A stretch of DNA of 64,000 bases from Sedimenticola hydrogenitrophicus (GTDB lineage Bacteria > Pseudomonadota > Gammaproteobacteria > Chromatiales > Chromatiaceae). The notes under the pieces were generated by a model. It saw nothing but the letters and a program-made list of their open reading frames with translations. It ran no database searches and was not told the origin of the DNA. Of the stretch, positions 20,430 to 28,824 are shown in pieces. The position numbers and the translations under genes are program-made. The DNA is taken from assembly GCF_029017505.1 (NCBI RefSeq), contig NZ_JAQGEI010000009.1, positions 62,001 to 126,000 on the forward strand. Direction: 5' to 3'. Position 1 is the stretch's first letter; each line of letters opens with the position of its first letter.

Positions 20430-21450
20430 GGAGATGAACGTGGCGGCGCCGCCGAGCGGTGGAGTGTGCCCGGAGACACTGGATCAGGCGACACTGGATC
20501 AGGAGACGCTGGACCAGGTCCAGGGGCTGGAACGCGAGGTACAACGGGCGGTGATCGGACAGAAACGGGTCATCCGCGAGGTGATTATCGGTCTGCTGGC
20601 GGCCGGGCATGTGCTGGTGGAGGGCGTCCCGGGACTGGGCAAGACCCTGCTGGTGCGTGCCCTGGCGGCGGCCGTGGGAGGACATTTCAGCCGGGTCCAG
20701 TTCACCCCGGACCTGATGCCGAGCGATATCAGCGGACATGTGATGTTCGATATGAAGCGGGACGCCTTCCGGGTACGCAAGGGCCCGGTATTCTGTAATT
20801 TCCTGCTGGCGGACGAGATCAACCGGGCACCGGCCAAGACCCAGTCGGCCCTGCTGGAGGTGATGCAGGAGCAGCAGGTCACCATCGAGGGGACCTCCTA
20901 TCCGCTGGAGCTGCCGTTCCTGGTCCTGGCCACCCAGAACCCGATCGAACAGGAGGGGACCTACCCCCTGCCCCAGGCCCAGCTGGACCGCTTCCTGCTC
21001 AAGGTGTTCATCGACTATCCCGCCCAGGAGGAGGAGCAGGCGCTGGTGCATCACGTCACCAACGGGGTGGTGGGTGATCAACTGGATATCTCGGCGGTGC
21101 GCGGCCTGCTGAACCCGGCGCAGGTACTGAAACTGCAGCGCGCGGCGGCCCGCCTGCGGGTGGATGAACAGATTGTCGGCTATGCGGTGCGCATCGTGCG
21201 CACGGCGCGGGACTGGAGCGGGGTCGAGGTGGGGCCGGGACCGCGCGGCAGCATTTCGCTGCTGCGTGCCGCGCGTGCCCATGCCCTGCTGGAGGGCAAC
21301 GCCTTTGTCACCCCGGACGACGTCAAGGCGGTCGCCGCAGCGGTGCTGCGCCACCGCATGAAGCTGACCACCGACCTGGAGATCGAAGGCTACCAGGCGG
21401 ACGACGTGCTGGCCGATATCCTGGTCAATGTGGATGCACCGCGCATATGA
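20422..21450 (+). CDS. MoxR-family AAA+ ATPase
   Basis: A 342-residue ATPase of the MoxR clade, thought to act as chaperones that assemble or activate metal or membrane complexes with von Willebrand/DUF58 partners. The Walker A GVPGLGKTLLVRALA is near residue 68, Walker B is FLLADEINRAPAKTQSALLE, and sensor 1 follows in LVLATQNPIEQEGTYPLPQAQLDRF, here intact. GTG 20422 is placed seven bases after AGGAG; ATG 20434 is an alternative with a poor site. The N-terminal 30 residues include a short DQATLDQETLDQ repetition. Confidence 0.93.
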   Translation: MDEEMNVAAPPSGGVCPETLDQATLDQETLDQVQGLEREVQRAVIGQKRVIREVIIGLLAAGHVLVEGVPGLGKTLLVRALAAAVGGHFSRVQFTPDLMPSDISGHVMFDMKRDAFRVRKGPVFCNFLLADEINRAPAKTQSALLEVMQEQQVTIEGTSYPLELPFLVLATQNPIEQEGTYPLPQAQLDRFLLKVFIDYPAQEEEQALVHHVTNGVVGDQLDISAVRGLLNPAQVLKLQRAAARLRVDEQIVGYAVRIVRTARDWSGVEVGPGPRGSISLLRAARAHALLEGNAFVTPDDVKAVAAAVLRHRMKLTTDLEIEGYQADDVLADILVNVDAPRI

Positions 21451-22751
21451 CACCGAGCCGGTCGCTGCTCTGGGCCACGCTTGGGGTCAGCCTGCCGGCG
21501 TTGCCGGCGGCCTTCTATCCGGCGCTGCACGAGCTCTGGCTGGTGCTGTTCTGGCTGCTTTGCGGGGTGTTGCTGCTGGATGCCCTGCTGGTGCGCAAGG
21601 CCCCGAACATCACCCTCAGCCGCAGCCTGCGCCACAGCATCCCGGTCGGGGTGTGGTCGAAGGTGGGGCTGCGCCTGGATAATCCGGGCGCCCGTCCGCT
21701 GCGGCTGTGGCTGCATGATCATCATCCGGGCGGATTCGAGTGCGAGGCGATGCCCGCCGCGCTGGATCTCCCGGCGCACAGCACGGGGTATGTCGAATAC
21801 CGGGTGAAGCCGCGGCGCCGGGGTGACGCCGCGTTCAGCGGCTGTGACCTGATCGTCACCTCGCCCCTCGGTTTCTGGCACCACCGGCACTTCCATGCCC
21901 TGGCCGAAGGGGTCAAGGTGTTTCCCGATTTTCAGGAGATCGGCCGCTATGCCCTGCTGGCGACGGATCATCGGCTCAGTCAGATGGGGGTGCGGCGGCG
22001 CCAGCGGCGCGGGCAGGGCAATGACTTCCATCAGCTGCGTGAGTACCGTGCCGGCGATGCCCTGCGCCAGATCGACTGGAAGGCCAGTTCGCGCTACCGC
22101 AAGCTGATCTCCAAGGAGTATCAGGATGAGCGTGACCAGCAGGTACTGTTTCTGCTCGATTGCGGCCGCCGCATGCGCCACGAGGAGGCCGGGCGGGTGC
22201 ATCTGGATCAGGCACTCAACGCGCTGCTGCTACTGGCCCATGTGGCGGCCCGGCAGGGGGATGCGGTGGGCCTGCTCACCTTCGGTGGCGCCGATCGCTG
22301 GCTGCCGCCGCGCAAAGGGGCGGGGGTGGTCCAGGATCTGCTGTCGCGCACCTATGATCTGAGCGCCGGCCAGGAGGCGGCCGATTTCCTGCTGGCGGCC
22401 CGGCAACTGATGTCGCTGCAGCCGCGCCGCGCCCTGGTGGTGGTGATGACCAACACCCGGGATGAGGACCACACCGACCTGATCCAGGCGATCCAGCTGC
22501 TGAAGCGGCGGCATCTGGTGGTGGTGGCCAATCTGCGCGAGTCGATCCTGGATGAGGTGCTGGAGCGGCCGGTGAGCGATCTGGACACGGCACTGCAGTT
22601 TCACACGGTCAATGGGTATCTGGAGCAGCGGCGAAAGAGTCTGGACAACCTGCGGCATCAGGGGGTGCTGACCCTGGACCTGCAGGCACCCCAGTTGCCG
22701 GTCGCCCTGGTGAACGGCTATCTGATGATCAAGGCGTCGGGGACGCTCTGA
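21447..22751 (+). CDS. DUF58-domain protein
   Basis: A 434-residue protein with two N-terminal membrane helices, an immunoglobulin-like extracytoplasmic part, and the DUF58 signature GNDFHQLREYRAGDALRQID followed by WKASSRYRKLISKEY, leading into a von Willebrand A-like domain (LFLLDCGRRM holds the modified MIDAS region). DUF58 proteins are the usual partners of MoxR ATPases. ATG 21447 overlaps the MoxR stop by four bases. It is the last gene of the operon; no strong terminator is seen, and repeats begin immediately after. Confidence 0.88.
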   Translation: MTPSRSLLWATLGVSLPALPAAFYPALHELWLVLFWLLCGVLLLDALLVRKAPNITLSRSLRHSIPVGVWSKVGLRLDNPGARPLRLWLHDHHPGGFECEAMPAALDLPAHSTGYVEYRVKPRRRGDAAFSGCDLIVTSPLGFWHHRHFHALAEGVKVFPDFQEIGRYALLATDHRLSQMGVRRRQRRGQGNDFHQLREYRAGDALRQIDWKASSRYRKLISKEYQDERDQQVLFLLDCGRRMRHEEAGRVHLDQALNALLLLAHVAARQGDAVGLLTFGGADRWLPPRKGAGVVQDLLSRTYDLSAGQEAADFLLAARQLMSLQPRRALVVVMTNTRDEDHTDLIQAIQLLKRRHLVVVANLRESILDEVLERPVSDLDTALQFHTVNGYLEQRRKSLDNLRHQGVLTLDLQAPQLPVALVNGYLMIKASGTL

Positions 22752-22812
22752 TGTAATAGTTATTCCTGATTAGCCATCTGAATCGACCGTGCTCAGGAAA
22801 ATATTAGCCGCG

Positions 22813-22854
22813 AGGAGTGGTGCAAGGATGCACCGTTTACGGACCTAAAGATGG
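22813..22854 (+). repeat. 42-nt hairpin element, copy 1
   Basis: Runs from AGGAGTGGTGCAAGGATGCACC to GATGG, exactly 42 bases. It splits a copy of the 'cgaatgaacgc' repeat: CCGCG before it and AATGAACGCG after it rejoin into the uninterrupted sequence seen at 1228. GGTGCA and TGCACC form its stem. Confidence 0.8.
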
Positions 22855-22909
22855 AATGAACGCGAATGAGCGCGAATAATGGTAATTTCGCAATAACCTT
22901 GCACAACCG

Positions 22910-22946
22910 GTAGGGTGCTGGTGAGCTTGCGAACCGCACCGTTGCC
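22910..22946. repeat. Half copy of the gtaggatgc(c/t)ggtgagc repeat
   Basis: GTAGGGTGCTGGTGAGCTTGCG and following matches one arm of the palindromic element at 56062-56138. Only one arm is present here, upstream of the srkA 3' end. Confidence 0.6.
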
Positions 22947-23008
22947 GGAATCCCTGCCAGGCACACCGACGCATGTGGGCGAAATCCGGGACGCCGTTGC
23001 ATCGCGCC

Positions 23009-23998
23009 TCAATAAAGCGGCAGCGGCGGCTCATCCAGCAGCCGCAGCTGCTGCTCCAGTTCGCCCAGGTGGGCCTGCCAGTACTGGTGGGTATGGAACC
23101 AGGGGAAGGCCTGGGGAAAGGCGGGGTCTTGCCAGCGCCGCGCCAGCCAGGCGGCATAATGGATCATGCGCAGGGTGCGCAATGGTTCGATCAGTGCCAC
23201 CTCGCGGCTGTCCAGTTGGCGGAAGGTCTCGTAGCCCTCGTGGATATAGCTCAGCTGCAGCGCCATCTCCTGACGGTCACCGGACAACAGCATCCACAGA
23301 TCCTGAATTGCCGGACCGCTGCGGCAGTCATCCATGTCCACGAAGTGCGGCCCCTGCTCGGTCCAGAGGATATTGCCCGGATGGCAGTCGCCATGCAGCC
23401 GGATCACGCGTCCCGGCCGGGCCGCGGAAAAGGCTTCCTCGATGCCCTGTTGCAGCGCCTCGGTCACCCGTCGATAGCCCGATTCAAGTTCCAGCGGGAT
23501 GCAGCCTTCGGCCAGCAGATAGTCCGCGCAGGCGCGGCCCATCTGGTCCGGGTCGATGGTGGGGCGGTGCTGGAACGGCTGGGCGGAACCGATCAGGTGG
23601 ATGCGGGCGATAAAGCGGCCGATCCACGCCAGGTTGTCGGGATTCTCCAACTCCGGCCAGCGCCCGCCGCGGCGCGGGAACAGGGCAAAGCGGTAGCCCT
23701 GGAAATGGTGCAGGGTAACGCCCTGGGGATCCTCCAGGGGCGCCACCACCGGTATCTCGTCGGCGGCCAGGGCCAGGGTGAAACGGTGCTCCTCCAGGAT
23801 GCTCGCATCGCTCCAGCGCTGCGGCCGGTAGAACTTGGCCACCAGCGGCGGTCCCTCGTCCATGCCGATCTGGTAGACCCGGTTTTCGTAACTGTTCAGG
23901 GCCAGCATGCCGCCGGAGGGCCGGTAGCCGACCGATTCCAGCGCGCAGAGAATGGTTTCGGGTGTCAGGTCGGCGTAGGGTGTGCCCGGATCAGACAT
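23009..23998 (-). CDS. srkA: Stress response kinase A (YihE/RdoA type)
   Basis: A 329-residue aminoglycoside-phosphotransferase-fold Ser/Thr kinase. It shows LNSYENRVYQIG for nucleotide binding, the VAKFYRPQRWS lysine segment, the catalytic loop HGDCHPGNILW and the metal-binding FVDMDDCRSGP. In enterobacteria SrkA counters stress-induced death by the MazEF pathway and affects Cpx signalling, usually beside dsbA; here it sits next to a glutaredoxin, also a thiol-redox gene, whose reading frame overlaps its first 8 bases. Function is assigned by family; substrates are unknown. Confidence 0.9.
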   Translation of the reverse strand: MSDPGTPYADLTPETILCALESVGYRPSGGMLALNSYENRVYQIGMDEGPPLVAKFYRPQRWSDASILEEHRFTLALAADEIPVVAPLEDPQGVTLHHFQGYRFALFPRRGGRWPELENPDNLAWIGRFIARIHLIGSAQPFQHRPTIDPDQMGRACADYLLAEGCIPLELESGYRRVTEALQQGIEEAFSAARPGRVIRLHGDCHPGNILWTEQGPHFVDMDDCRSGPAIQDLWMLLSGDRQEMALQLSYIHEGYETFRQLDSREVALIEPLRTLRMIHYAAWLARRWQDPAFPQAFPWFHTHQYWQAHLGELEQQLRLLDEPPLPLY

Positions 23999-24248
23999 CG
24001 AATCCGGCCTGGCGCAGCGCCCGCTGCAGCTGGCGCGGTTCGAACCCCTGGATCTGCTGCTCCCCGACCGTGATCAGGGGTACGCCGCGTGCGCCGGTGC
24101 GCATGAAATCGAGCTGGGCGCGGCGGTTGCGCTCCACGTCCTGTTCGGTGAAGGGGATATGGTGCTCCTGCAGATACGCCTTGGCGCGCCGGCAGTGGGC
24201 GCAGTTGCGGCTGCTGTAGAGGGTGATGCGTGGCGGTCGCTTTTTCAT
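23991..24248 (-). CDS. Glutaredoxin-like protein
   Basis: An 85-residue thioredoxin-fold protein with the redox pair C16-A-H-C19 in YSSRNCAHCRRAKAYL, a GVPLITV cis-proline loop and the GFEPRQL C-terminal helix start, as in glutaredoxin/NrdH-like proteins with a YruB-type sequence. It would reduce disulfides with glutathione or a thioredoxin reductase; which cannot be told. Translationally coupled to srkA by an 8-base overlap. ATG 24248 is the only sensible start. Confidence 0.85.
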   Translation of the reverse strand: MKKRPPRITLYSSRNCAHCRRAKAYLQEHHIPFTEQDVERNRRAQLDFMRTGARGVPLITVGEQQIQGFEPRQLQRALRQAGFDV

Positions 24249-24299
24249 GGCTCTATCCCAGTTAGTTGTTGGTGTTGATCAAGCTTGGTGAATCACTCC

Positions 24300-24347
24300 G
24301 TAGGAGCGCCTCTGGCGCGAAGCTTTTCGCGGCGAAGCCACTCCTAC
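24300..24347. repeat. gtaggagcgcctctggcgcgaa...ctcctac palindromic repeat
   Basis: GTAGGAGCGCCTCTGGCGCG to CCACTCCTAC. A related, longer copy lies at 59499-59596 and a fragment at 57653-57678. Together with the sequence up to 24389 it forms a larger duplicated block that also occurs at 59499-59637. Confidence 0.7.
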
Positions 24348-24389
24348 AAAAGCACTGTCCATCATGCAACACCTAATTGGTATATAGCC

Positions 24390-24531
24390 GAATGGCACTT
24401 ACTTAAGCCAAGAACCACCGTCATCCCGGCGCAGGCCGGGATCCAGAACCCGCATCCGCGGTGAATTCATGGATTCCGGCCTGCGCCGGAATGACGAAAA
24501 TCCTACAATTCGCCTTAAGTAAGTGCCATTC
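24390..24531. mobile_element. MITE-like element, copy A1 (142 bp)
   Basis: Ends are inverted repeats GAATGGCACTTACTTAAG and CTTAAGTAAGTGCCATTC. It is flanked by a perfect 10-base direct duplication GTATATAGCC (24380-24389 and 24532-24541). Inside are two further inverted GC-rich arms (CCGGCGCAGGCCGG type). No reading frame for a transposase is present, so movement would need an enzyme in trans. Confidence 0.85.
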
Positions 24532-24557
24532 GTATATAGCCTTTTTCATCGGTTGTA

Positions 24558-25448
24558 TCACCCGGTCAGGATGCGCTCCGCCTCGCGGTACTTATCGGCG
24601 GTCTTGCTGATCACCTCATCCGGCAGCACCGGCCCCGGCGGGGTCTTGTCCCAGTCCAGGATCTCCAGGTAGTCGCGCACGAACTGCTTGTCGAAGCTCG
24701 GCGGGCTGATGCCCGGCTGGTACTGGTCCGCCGGCCAGAAGCGGGAGGAGTCCGGAGTCAGCACCTCATCGATCAGGTAGAGCTGGCCCTGTTCGTCCAG
24801 GCCGAACTCGAACTTGGTGTCGGCGATGATAATACCCTTCTGCAGGGCATAGTCGGCGCACTCGCTGTAGATGCGCAGGCTCGACTCGCGGACCTGGTTG
24901 GCCAGCGTCTCGCCGATCAGGTCCACCATCTGGTCGAAGCTGATGTTCTCGTCGTGATCCCCCATCTCCGCTTTGGACGAGGGGGTGAAGATCGGCTCCG
25001 GCAGCTTGTCGGCCTGGCGCAGCCCCTCGGGCAGCTTGATCCCGCACACCTCGCCGGTCTTCTGATAATCCTTCCAGCCGGAACCGATGATATAGCCGCG
25101 CACGATCGCCTCCACCGGCAGCGGCTTCAGCTTGCGCACCACGATGGCCCGATCCCCCAGCATCGCCCGCTGTGCCGGGTCCGGCACCACCTGCTCCAGC
25201 GGCAGCTCGGAGAGGTGATTGGGCAGGATGGAGCGGGTGCGCCCGAACCAGAAGTTGGCCACCCGGGTCAGCACCTCGCCCTTGCCAGGGATCGGCTGCG
25301 GCAGCACCACGTCGAAGGCCGACAGGCGGTCACTGGCGACGATCAGCATGTGCCCCTCGTCGATATCGAAAATATCCCGGACCTTGCCGCGGTTCAGCAG
25401 CTTCAGGTGGGGCAGGTCGGTTTCAAACAGCGCGTCAGCTTGGCTCAT
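24558..25448 (-). CDS. purC: Phosphoribosylaminoimidazole-succinocarboxamide synthase (SAICAR synthase)
   Basis: A 296-residue enzyme of de novo purine synthesis joining aspartate to CAIR with ATP. Visible signatures are [19 protein letters not shown] at residues 18-36, the [21 protein letters not shown] box, [17 protein letters not shown], and the [14 protein letters not shown] segment. The length is that of the longer, yeast-like bacterial form rather than the 237-residue E. coli form. Isolated from other pur genes. Start ATG 25448 is convincing. Confidence 0.96.
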   Translation of the reverse strand: MSQADALFETDLPHLKLLNRGKVRDIFDIDEGHMLIVASDRLSAFDVVLPQPIPGKGEVLTRVANFWFGRTRSILPNHLSELPLEQVVPDPAQRAMLGDRAIVVRKLKPLPVEAIVRGYIIGSGWKDYQKTGEVCGIKLPEGLRQADKLPEPIFTPSSKAEMGDHDENISFDQMVDLIGETLANQVRESSLRIYSECADYALQKGIIIADTKFEFGLDEQGQLYLIDEVLTPDSSRFWPADQYQPGISPPSFDKQFVRDYLEILDWDKTPPGPVLPDEVISKTADKYREAERILTG

Positions 25449-25596
25449 AATAGTGAAACTTGGTGACTGGAAAGGGGGAGCGATTATACCCTGATCCGGG
25501 GTTTGTTAATAAGCCCTTAACACATTTTGATTACAAAAAGCCGGGGTGTTGTGGGAAACTGCTCCGATGTCTGTCGGAAGCCGGGATGGGATTCCT

Positions 25597-26040
25597 ATGT
25601 CTTTGTCTTTGCCGGAAAATGAATTCATGTCAGCCTTTCGGGGGAGTTTCACCTCCACCCTGCGCTGGCCCCAGCTGGATGCGCTCTGGGATCTGTTACG
25701 CGCTGATCCCTGTGATGACTGGTTCATCTACGCCATCGGCGAACCGCCGCCGGCAGAGCCCGCCAGCGCCCGGGATCTGAAGCGTTTTCTCGACGAAATG
25801 GCGCTGTTCCTGCGTCGCGAACATGACGAGGATTACTGCGGTATCGTCTATGCCGACAACCTGCAGCAGCCGGCATTTGTGAAAATCTACGATCCGCACA
25901 ACCTGGGGGTCTCCTGCGGTTACAGCGACAACCCGCCCCTGCCTGGCTGGATAGTGAGCAAGCTGCCGCCCTGCGATCTCCCCTCGACCCGCGTCCTGCC
26001 GAACAACCGCCGGCGCTGGTGGCGTCAGCTGTTTGGCTAG
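25597..26040 (+). CDS. Conserved-looking hypothetical protein
   Basis: About 147 residues, soluble, rich in Trp and Pro (RWPQLDALWDLLRADPCDDW; ending RRRWWRQLFG). No catalytic motif is recognised. The middle contains EHDEDYCGIVYADN and IYDPHNLGVSCGYS, a beta-rich stretch with two cysteines. Several in-frame ATGs exist (25567, 25597, 25627, and a TTG at 25546); 25597 has the most plausible ribosome site (GGGATGGGA). It is divergent from purC and lies upstream of another small gene in the same direction. Confidence 0.6.
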   Translation: MSLSLPENEFMSAFRGSFTSTLRWPQLDALWDLLRADPCDDWFIYAIGEPPPAEPASARDLKRFLDEMALFLRREHDEDYCGIVYADNLQQPAFVKIYDPHNLGVSCGYSDNPPLPGWIVSKLPPCDLPSTRVLPNNRRRWWRQLFG

Positions 26041-26127
26041 CAAGGATGGATATGAAGTTAGTGGGGATCATGCTAGACTAAAAACCCAGTAAATAACTCG
26101 GAAATTAAACTAGCGGGAGGTTGTTTC

Positions 26128-26526
26128 ATGAATGCGGTAGCCATGAATCAAGCGATAGACAAAACACAAGAGACCATGGAGGTCCTGCGGGTCTGGCGGC
26201 TGGGGGTCGAACAGGTCTGTTTTATCCTGGGGCTGCCGGAGACCCGGCTGCGCAAGCTGAACCGGTTGGGCCAGAGCGAGGCGTTACCGGACGATCCGGA
26301 TGTCCAGCGCCGCGCCGACTACGTGCGCCGTATCGCCCAGGCGCTGCACACCAGCTATCCCACCAATCCCACCATGGGCGGCCGCTGGCTGCGCCAGAAG
26401 CACCGTCGGCTCGGCCAGGCGCCGCTGGCACTGATCCTTGAGCAGGGCGAGGGCGGACTGGTTCAGGTGCTGGCGGAGCTGGATTGCACCTTCTGCTGGG
26501 AGTTGAACAGCACCCGGCCCGACTGA
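26128..26526 (+). CDS. MbcA/ParS/Xre antitoxin-like (DUF2384-related) protein
   Basis: A 132-residue helical protein. The N-terminal half has a helix-turn-helix-like stretch (VCFILGLPETRLRKLNRLGQ), and the C-terminal half (NPTMGGRWLRQKHRRLGQ followed by APLALILEQGEGGLVQVLAEL) resembles the toxin-binding domain of MbcA/ParS/Xre antitoxins, where a conserved PN-LGG-PL-L pattern is usual. No RES-domain toxin lies nearby, so it may be an orphan or a housekeeping relative. GGGAGG seven bases before ATG 26128 supports the start. The family call is moderate. Confidence 0.6.
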   Translation: MNAVAMNQAIDKTQETMEVLRVWRLGVEQVCFILGLPETRLRKLNRLGQSEALPDDPDVQRRADYVRRIAQALHTSYPTNPTMGGRWLRQKHRRLGQAPLALILEQGEGGLVQVLAELDCTFCWELNSTRPD

Positions 26527-26611
26527 GTCGACCGTTGTCGGCAGGCGCGGCGCACCCGCTGGTGCCAGTAGACTTCAATTTAATATTACCGGGTAAAGCT
26601 GATTCAGTTTC

Positions 26612-26723
26612 GTAGGGTGGATAAGCCGGTAGGCGCATCCACCATTGCGGCGGTGAGGAGTGGTACATGAATGTACCGTTTACGGACCTGAGGATGGCAT
26701 ACGCTGTCGCTTATCCACCCTAC
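26612..26723. repeat. gtagggtggataagc palindromic repeat interrupted by a 42-nt element
   Basis: Starts GTAGGGTGGATAAGCCGGTA and ends GCTTATCCACCCTAC. Removing 26656-26697 leaves a compact palindrome like those at 58079 and 61926. In-frame translations of such composites give short meaningless peptides. Confidence 0.85.
26656..26697 (+). repeat. 42-nt hairpin element, copy 2
   Basis: AGGAGTGGTACATGAATGTACC to GAGGATGG, 42 bases. The stem is GGTACA/TGTACC, in which both partners of one pair have changed relative to the GGTGCA/TGCACC of copy 1. It interrupts the palindrome at 26612-26723 between GGTG and CATACG. Confidence 0.85.
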
Positions 26724-26840
26724 AAAAAGAGTTGTAGGATGAGTGGAGGAGGCACGGCGTAACCGATCAGAACGGCAGGCACGTCTCGTACATATTGCCC
26801 CGTGCGCCCGTAACCCGCTGTTCGGCGGTCGAGGAATCGG

Positions 26841-26912
26841 TGGGTTACGCGGCGCTCGGGGAGTTGTTGTAGCCAGGAAGTGTCGTGGCTGTGCGCCGCT
26901 AACCCACCCTAC
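26841..26912. repeat. Inverted repeat tgggttacgcggcgc / gcgccgctaaccca
   Basis: Arms at 26841-26855 and 26893-26906 form a hairpin with CCTAC at its outer end; a related fragment (CGTAACCCGC) lies just before, at 26808. It overlaps the 3' end of the next gene by a few bases and may act as its transcript end. Confidence 0.6.
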
Positions 26913-27289
26913 AGCGAGCCGGTTTGACCCTGAAATGCCTGGCACAGGCCGCGCTGCCAATCCTCCACAAACTGTTCGATCGAGGCGACAAAGTCGGCGT
27001 CGTGATCCGCGCGGTTGATGGTGCAGTGGATGGTCACGCTTTGCTGTTCCGCGGTGACGGTCCAGGCCAGGGCATTGGGGCAGCCCGGCAGGGTGAGCCG
27101 GACACCGTTGCGGATCGGCTCGCGCTGCACCCTGAACTCCCCCCAGACGCAGTAGATGCGTCCGTGCTCACCGTGATCCTCCAGCAGCGCGTCGATCGAG
27201 GCGCAGAGCTGCGGCAACCGCTCCAGGGTGATCAGTTGTTGCAGTTCCGTTTCATTGATGACGGCAGCAAACTGGCGAAAAAACTCCAT
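26909..27289 (-). CDS. Hypothetical protein
   Basis: A 126-residue soluble protein beginning MEFFRQFAAVINETELQQLI, with a helical N-half and a beta-rich C-half (FRVQREPIRNGVRLTLPGCP, WTVTAEQQSVTIHCTI). No family recognised. It starts six bases after the stop of the MBL hydrolase gene, so the two form an operon and may act together. The C-terminal codons enter a palindromic repeat, so the original 3' end may have been altered by it. Confidence 0.65.
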   Translation of the reverse strand: MEFFRQFAAVINETELQQLITLERLPQLCASIDALLEDHGEHGRIYCVWGEFRVQREPIRNGVRLTLPGCPNALAWTVTAEQQSVTIHCTINRADHDADFVASIEQFVEDWQRGLCQAFQGQTGSL

Positions 27290-27295
27290 GTCCGG

Positions 27296-28246
27296 TCAGT
27301 CCTGCTTCTCGCGCCGCTTCAGCCACACCTCGAGCCCCTGGGCACAGAGTTCCATGTCCATGCCGAGCACTTCGTCGATCTCCGCGTCGCTCAGCCGTGA
27401 GCCGTGCTCCCGGAGGCGCCTACGGTAATAGCGGGTCAGCTCGTCGCGGATCTGCAATTCACGCTGCGCGCCCCCGGCGCTGAGGGCGATGGTGACGTAG
27501 TCGTCGATCTCCTGATGCAGCGCCCGGGCGCGTAGCGCGGGCTGGTCGATGCGGCAGAAGTGGGTCAGGTAGAGCTGGGTCGGGTTCAGGCGGAGCAACT
27601 GTTCCAGGGAGTCGTGCCATGCCTCCGGATCGAAGTCGATGGGGGTGGAGGGGAGTATCATGAAGGGTCCCTGCTCGGTGTCCAGCTCCCGGTAGGATAT
27701 GCCGAAGGTATCGCCGGCGAACAGCCCCCGACTCTGCTCGTCCCAGACGCAGAAGTGGTGGCGGGCATGGCCTTCGGTGTGGATGCAACGCAGCTTGCGT
27801 CCGGCCAGGGAGACCTCGAAGCCATCCTCCGCCTCGATGGTGCGCGCCTCCGGGACCGGCAGGATGGTGCCGTAGTGCTCCCGGAACACAGCCTCGCCAT
27901 AGACGGCGATGGTGCTGGCGATAATCTTCTCCGGATGGTTCATGTGCCGGGCGCCGCGCGGGTGGATGACCATCCGCGCCTCCGGCAGCAGCGCCATCAG
28001 TTGTCCGGTGCCGCCGGCATGGTCCAGGTGGACGTGGGTGGGGATGACGTACTTCACCTGTTCCGGCGCGAGACCGCGCAGCGCCAGCAGCTCCATCACC
28101 GCCGGCGCCACGTGGGAGGTGCCGGTATCGATCAGCGCCGCTTCGCCCTCCTGCTGGATCAGATAACAGCCATCCAGATTGGGGCGGTAATAGAAGGTAT
28201 CGATACAGCAGATGCCCTGTCCCAGGTCTTGGTAAGAGAGTTTCAC
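27296..28246 (-). CDS. MBL-fold metallo-hydrolase
   Basis: About 316 residues of the metallo-beta-lactamase fold. The metal-binding motif THVHLDHAGG, a downstream HTEGHARHH and the FAGDTFG aspartate strand give a complete dinuclear site, followed by LYLTHFCRID. The C-terminal 90 residues are helical. The open frame begins with a TTG at 28312, but GTG 28246 begins at VKLSYQDLGQGICCIDTF, the usual first strand of the fold, and is preferred with some doubt. Substrate unknown; such proteins cover glyoxalase II-like and lactonase-like hydrolases. Operon partner is the small hypothetical gene following it. Confidence 0.85.
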   Translation of the reverse strand: MKLSYQDLGQGICCIDTFYYRPNLDGCYLIQQEGEAALIDTGTSHVAPAVMELLALRGLAPEQVKYVIPTHVHLDHAGGTGQLMALLPEARMVIHPRGARHMNHPEKIIASTIAVYGEAVFREHYGTILPVPEARTIEAEDGFEVSLAGRKLRCIHTEGHARHHFCVWDEQSRGLFAGDTFGISYRELDTEQGPFMILPSTPIDFDPEAWHDSLEQLLRLNPTQLYLTHFCRIDQPALRARALHQEIDDYVTIALSAGGAQRELQIRDELTRYYRRRLREHGSRLSDAEIDEVLGMDMELCAQGLEVWLKRREKQD

Positions 28247-28312
28247 GATGTCAGCTCGCGGGTTGCCTTGCTTCAGGCCGGGGACTTTGCCATGGATGAG
28301 CGGGGCGGGCAA

Positions 28313-28609
28313 GGCACCCTATCGCCTTGGGTCGGCTATAGTAAATAAACGGCCACAGTAACTATTCACCCGGGGCGCCCGTTAGAGACCCTCCATTGCA
28401 CCACGGAGACTCGGAGGTGGAACCGGGCGACGTAACGGAGCGGATCATTGGCATTGTGATCAGCGGCCGGAGTCAGGTCGGTCGAAATGGATCAATCAAT
28501 TACCGGATATATGCGGCCTGACTCCAACCTTTCTCAATATGATTTTTCTGGGCTCTCTGTGGTGCGGATAAGGTCAAGTAGTTACCAATCAAATAAAAGG
28601 AGATCCGGC
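28313..28609. other. Divergent gap between the MBL hydrolase and dodecin genes
   Basis: Must hold promoters in both directions. A perfect 9-base inverted repeat GGAGTCAGG (28469-28477) / CCTGACTCC (28517-28525) with a 39-base spacer is the only structure noticed. No short gene with a ribosome site was found. Confidence 0.4.
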
Positions 28610-28819
28610 ATGGGTTCGCATATCTACAAGAAATTGGAACTGGTGGGTACGTCCAGCGAGAGTTCCGACAAGGCGGTGGAGAACGCCCTGGCGCATGCGT
28701 CCAACACCATCCGTAACATGGACTGGTTCGAGGTGGTGGAGACGCGCGGCCATGTGCAGGACGGCAAGGTCGCCCATTGGCAGGTGGTGATCAAGGTGGG
28801 GTTCCGGCTGGAGGATTGA
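28610..28819 (+). CDS. Dodecin (flavin-storage protein)
   Basis: A 69-residue protein starting MGSHIYKKLELVGTSSES, with the dodecin helix (KAVENALAHASNTIRNMDWF, the Trp that stacks on flavin) and the strands VVETRGHVQDGKVAHWQVV. Dodecins assemble into hollow dodecamers that bind riboflavin derivatives and buffer them in the cytoplasm. The open frame extends 123 bases upstream, but AAAGGAGA before ATG 28610 fixes the start. It is convergent with argF, only five bases apart. Confidence 0.92.
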   Translation: MGSHIYKKLELVGTSSESSDKAVENALAHASNTIRNMDWFEVVETRGHVQDGKVAHWQVVIKVGFRLED

Positions 28820-28824
28820 CCGGG

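Noticed and set aside
24300-24541. CRISPR array among the repeats
   Set aside because: Repeats are dispersed and palindromic, not regularly spaced direct repeats with unique spacers, and there are no cas genes.
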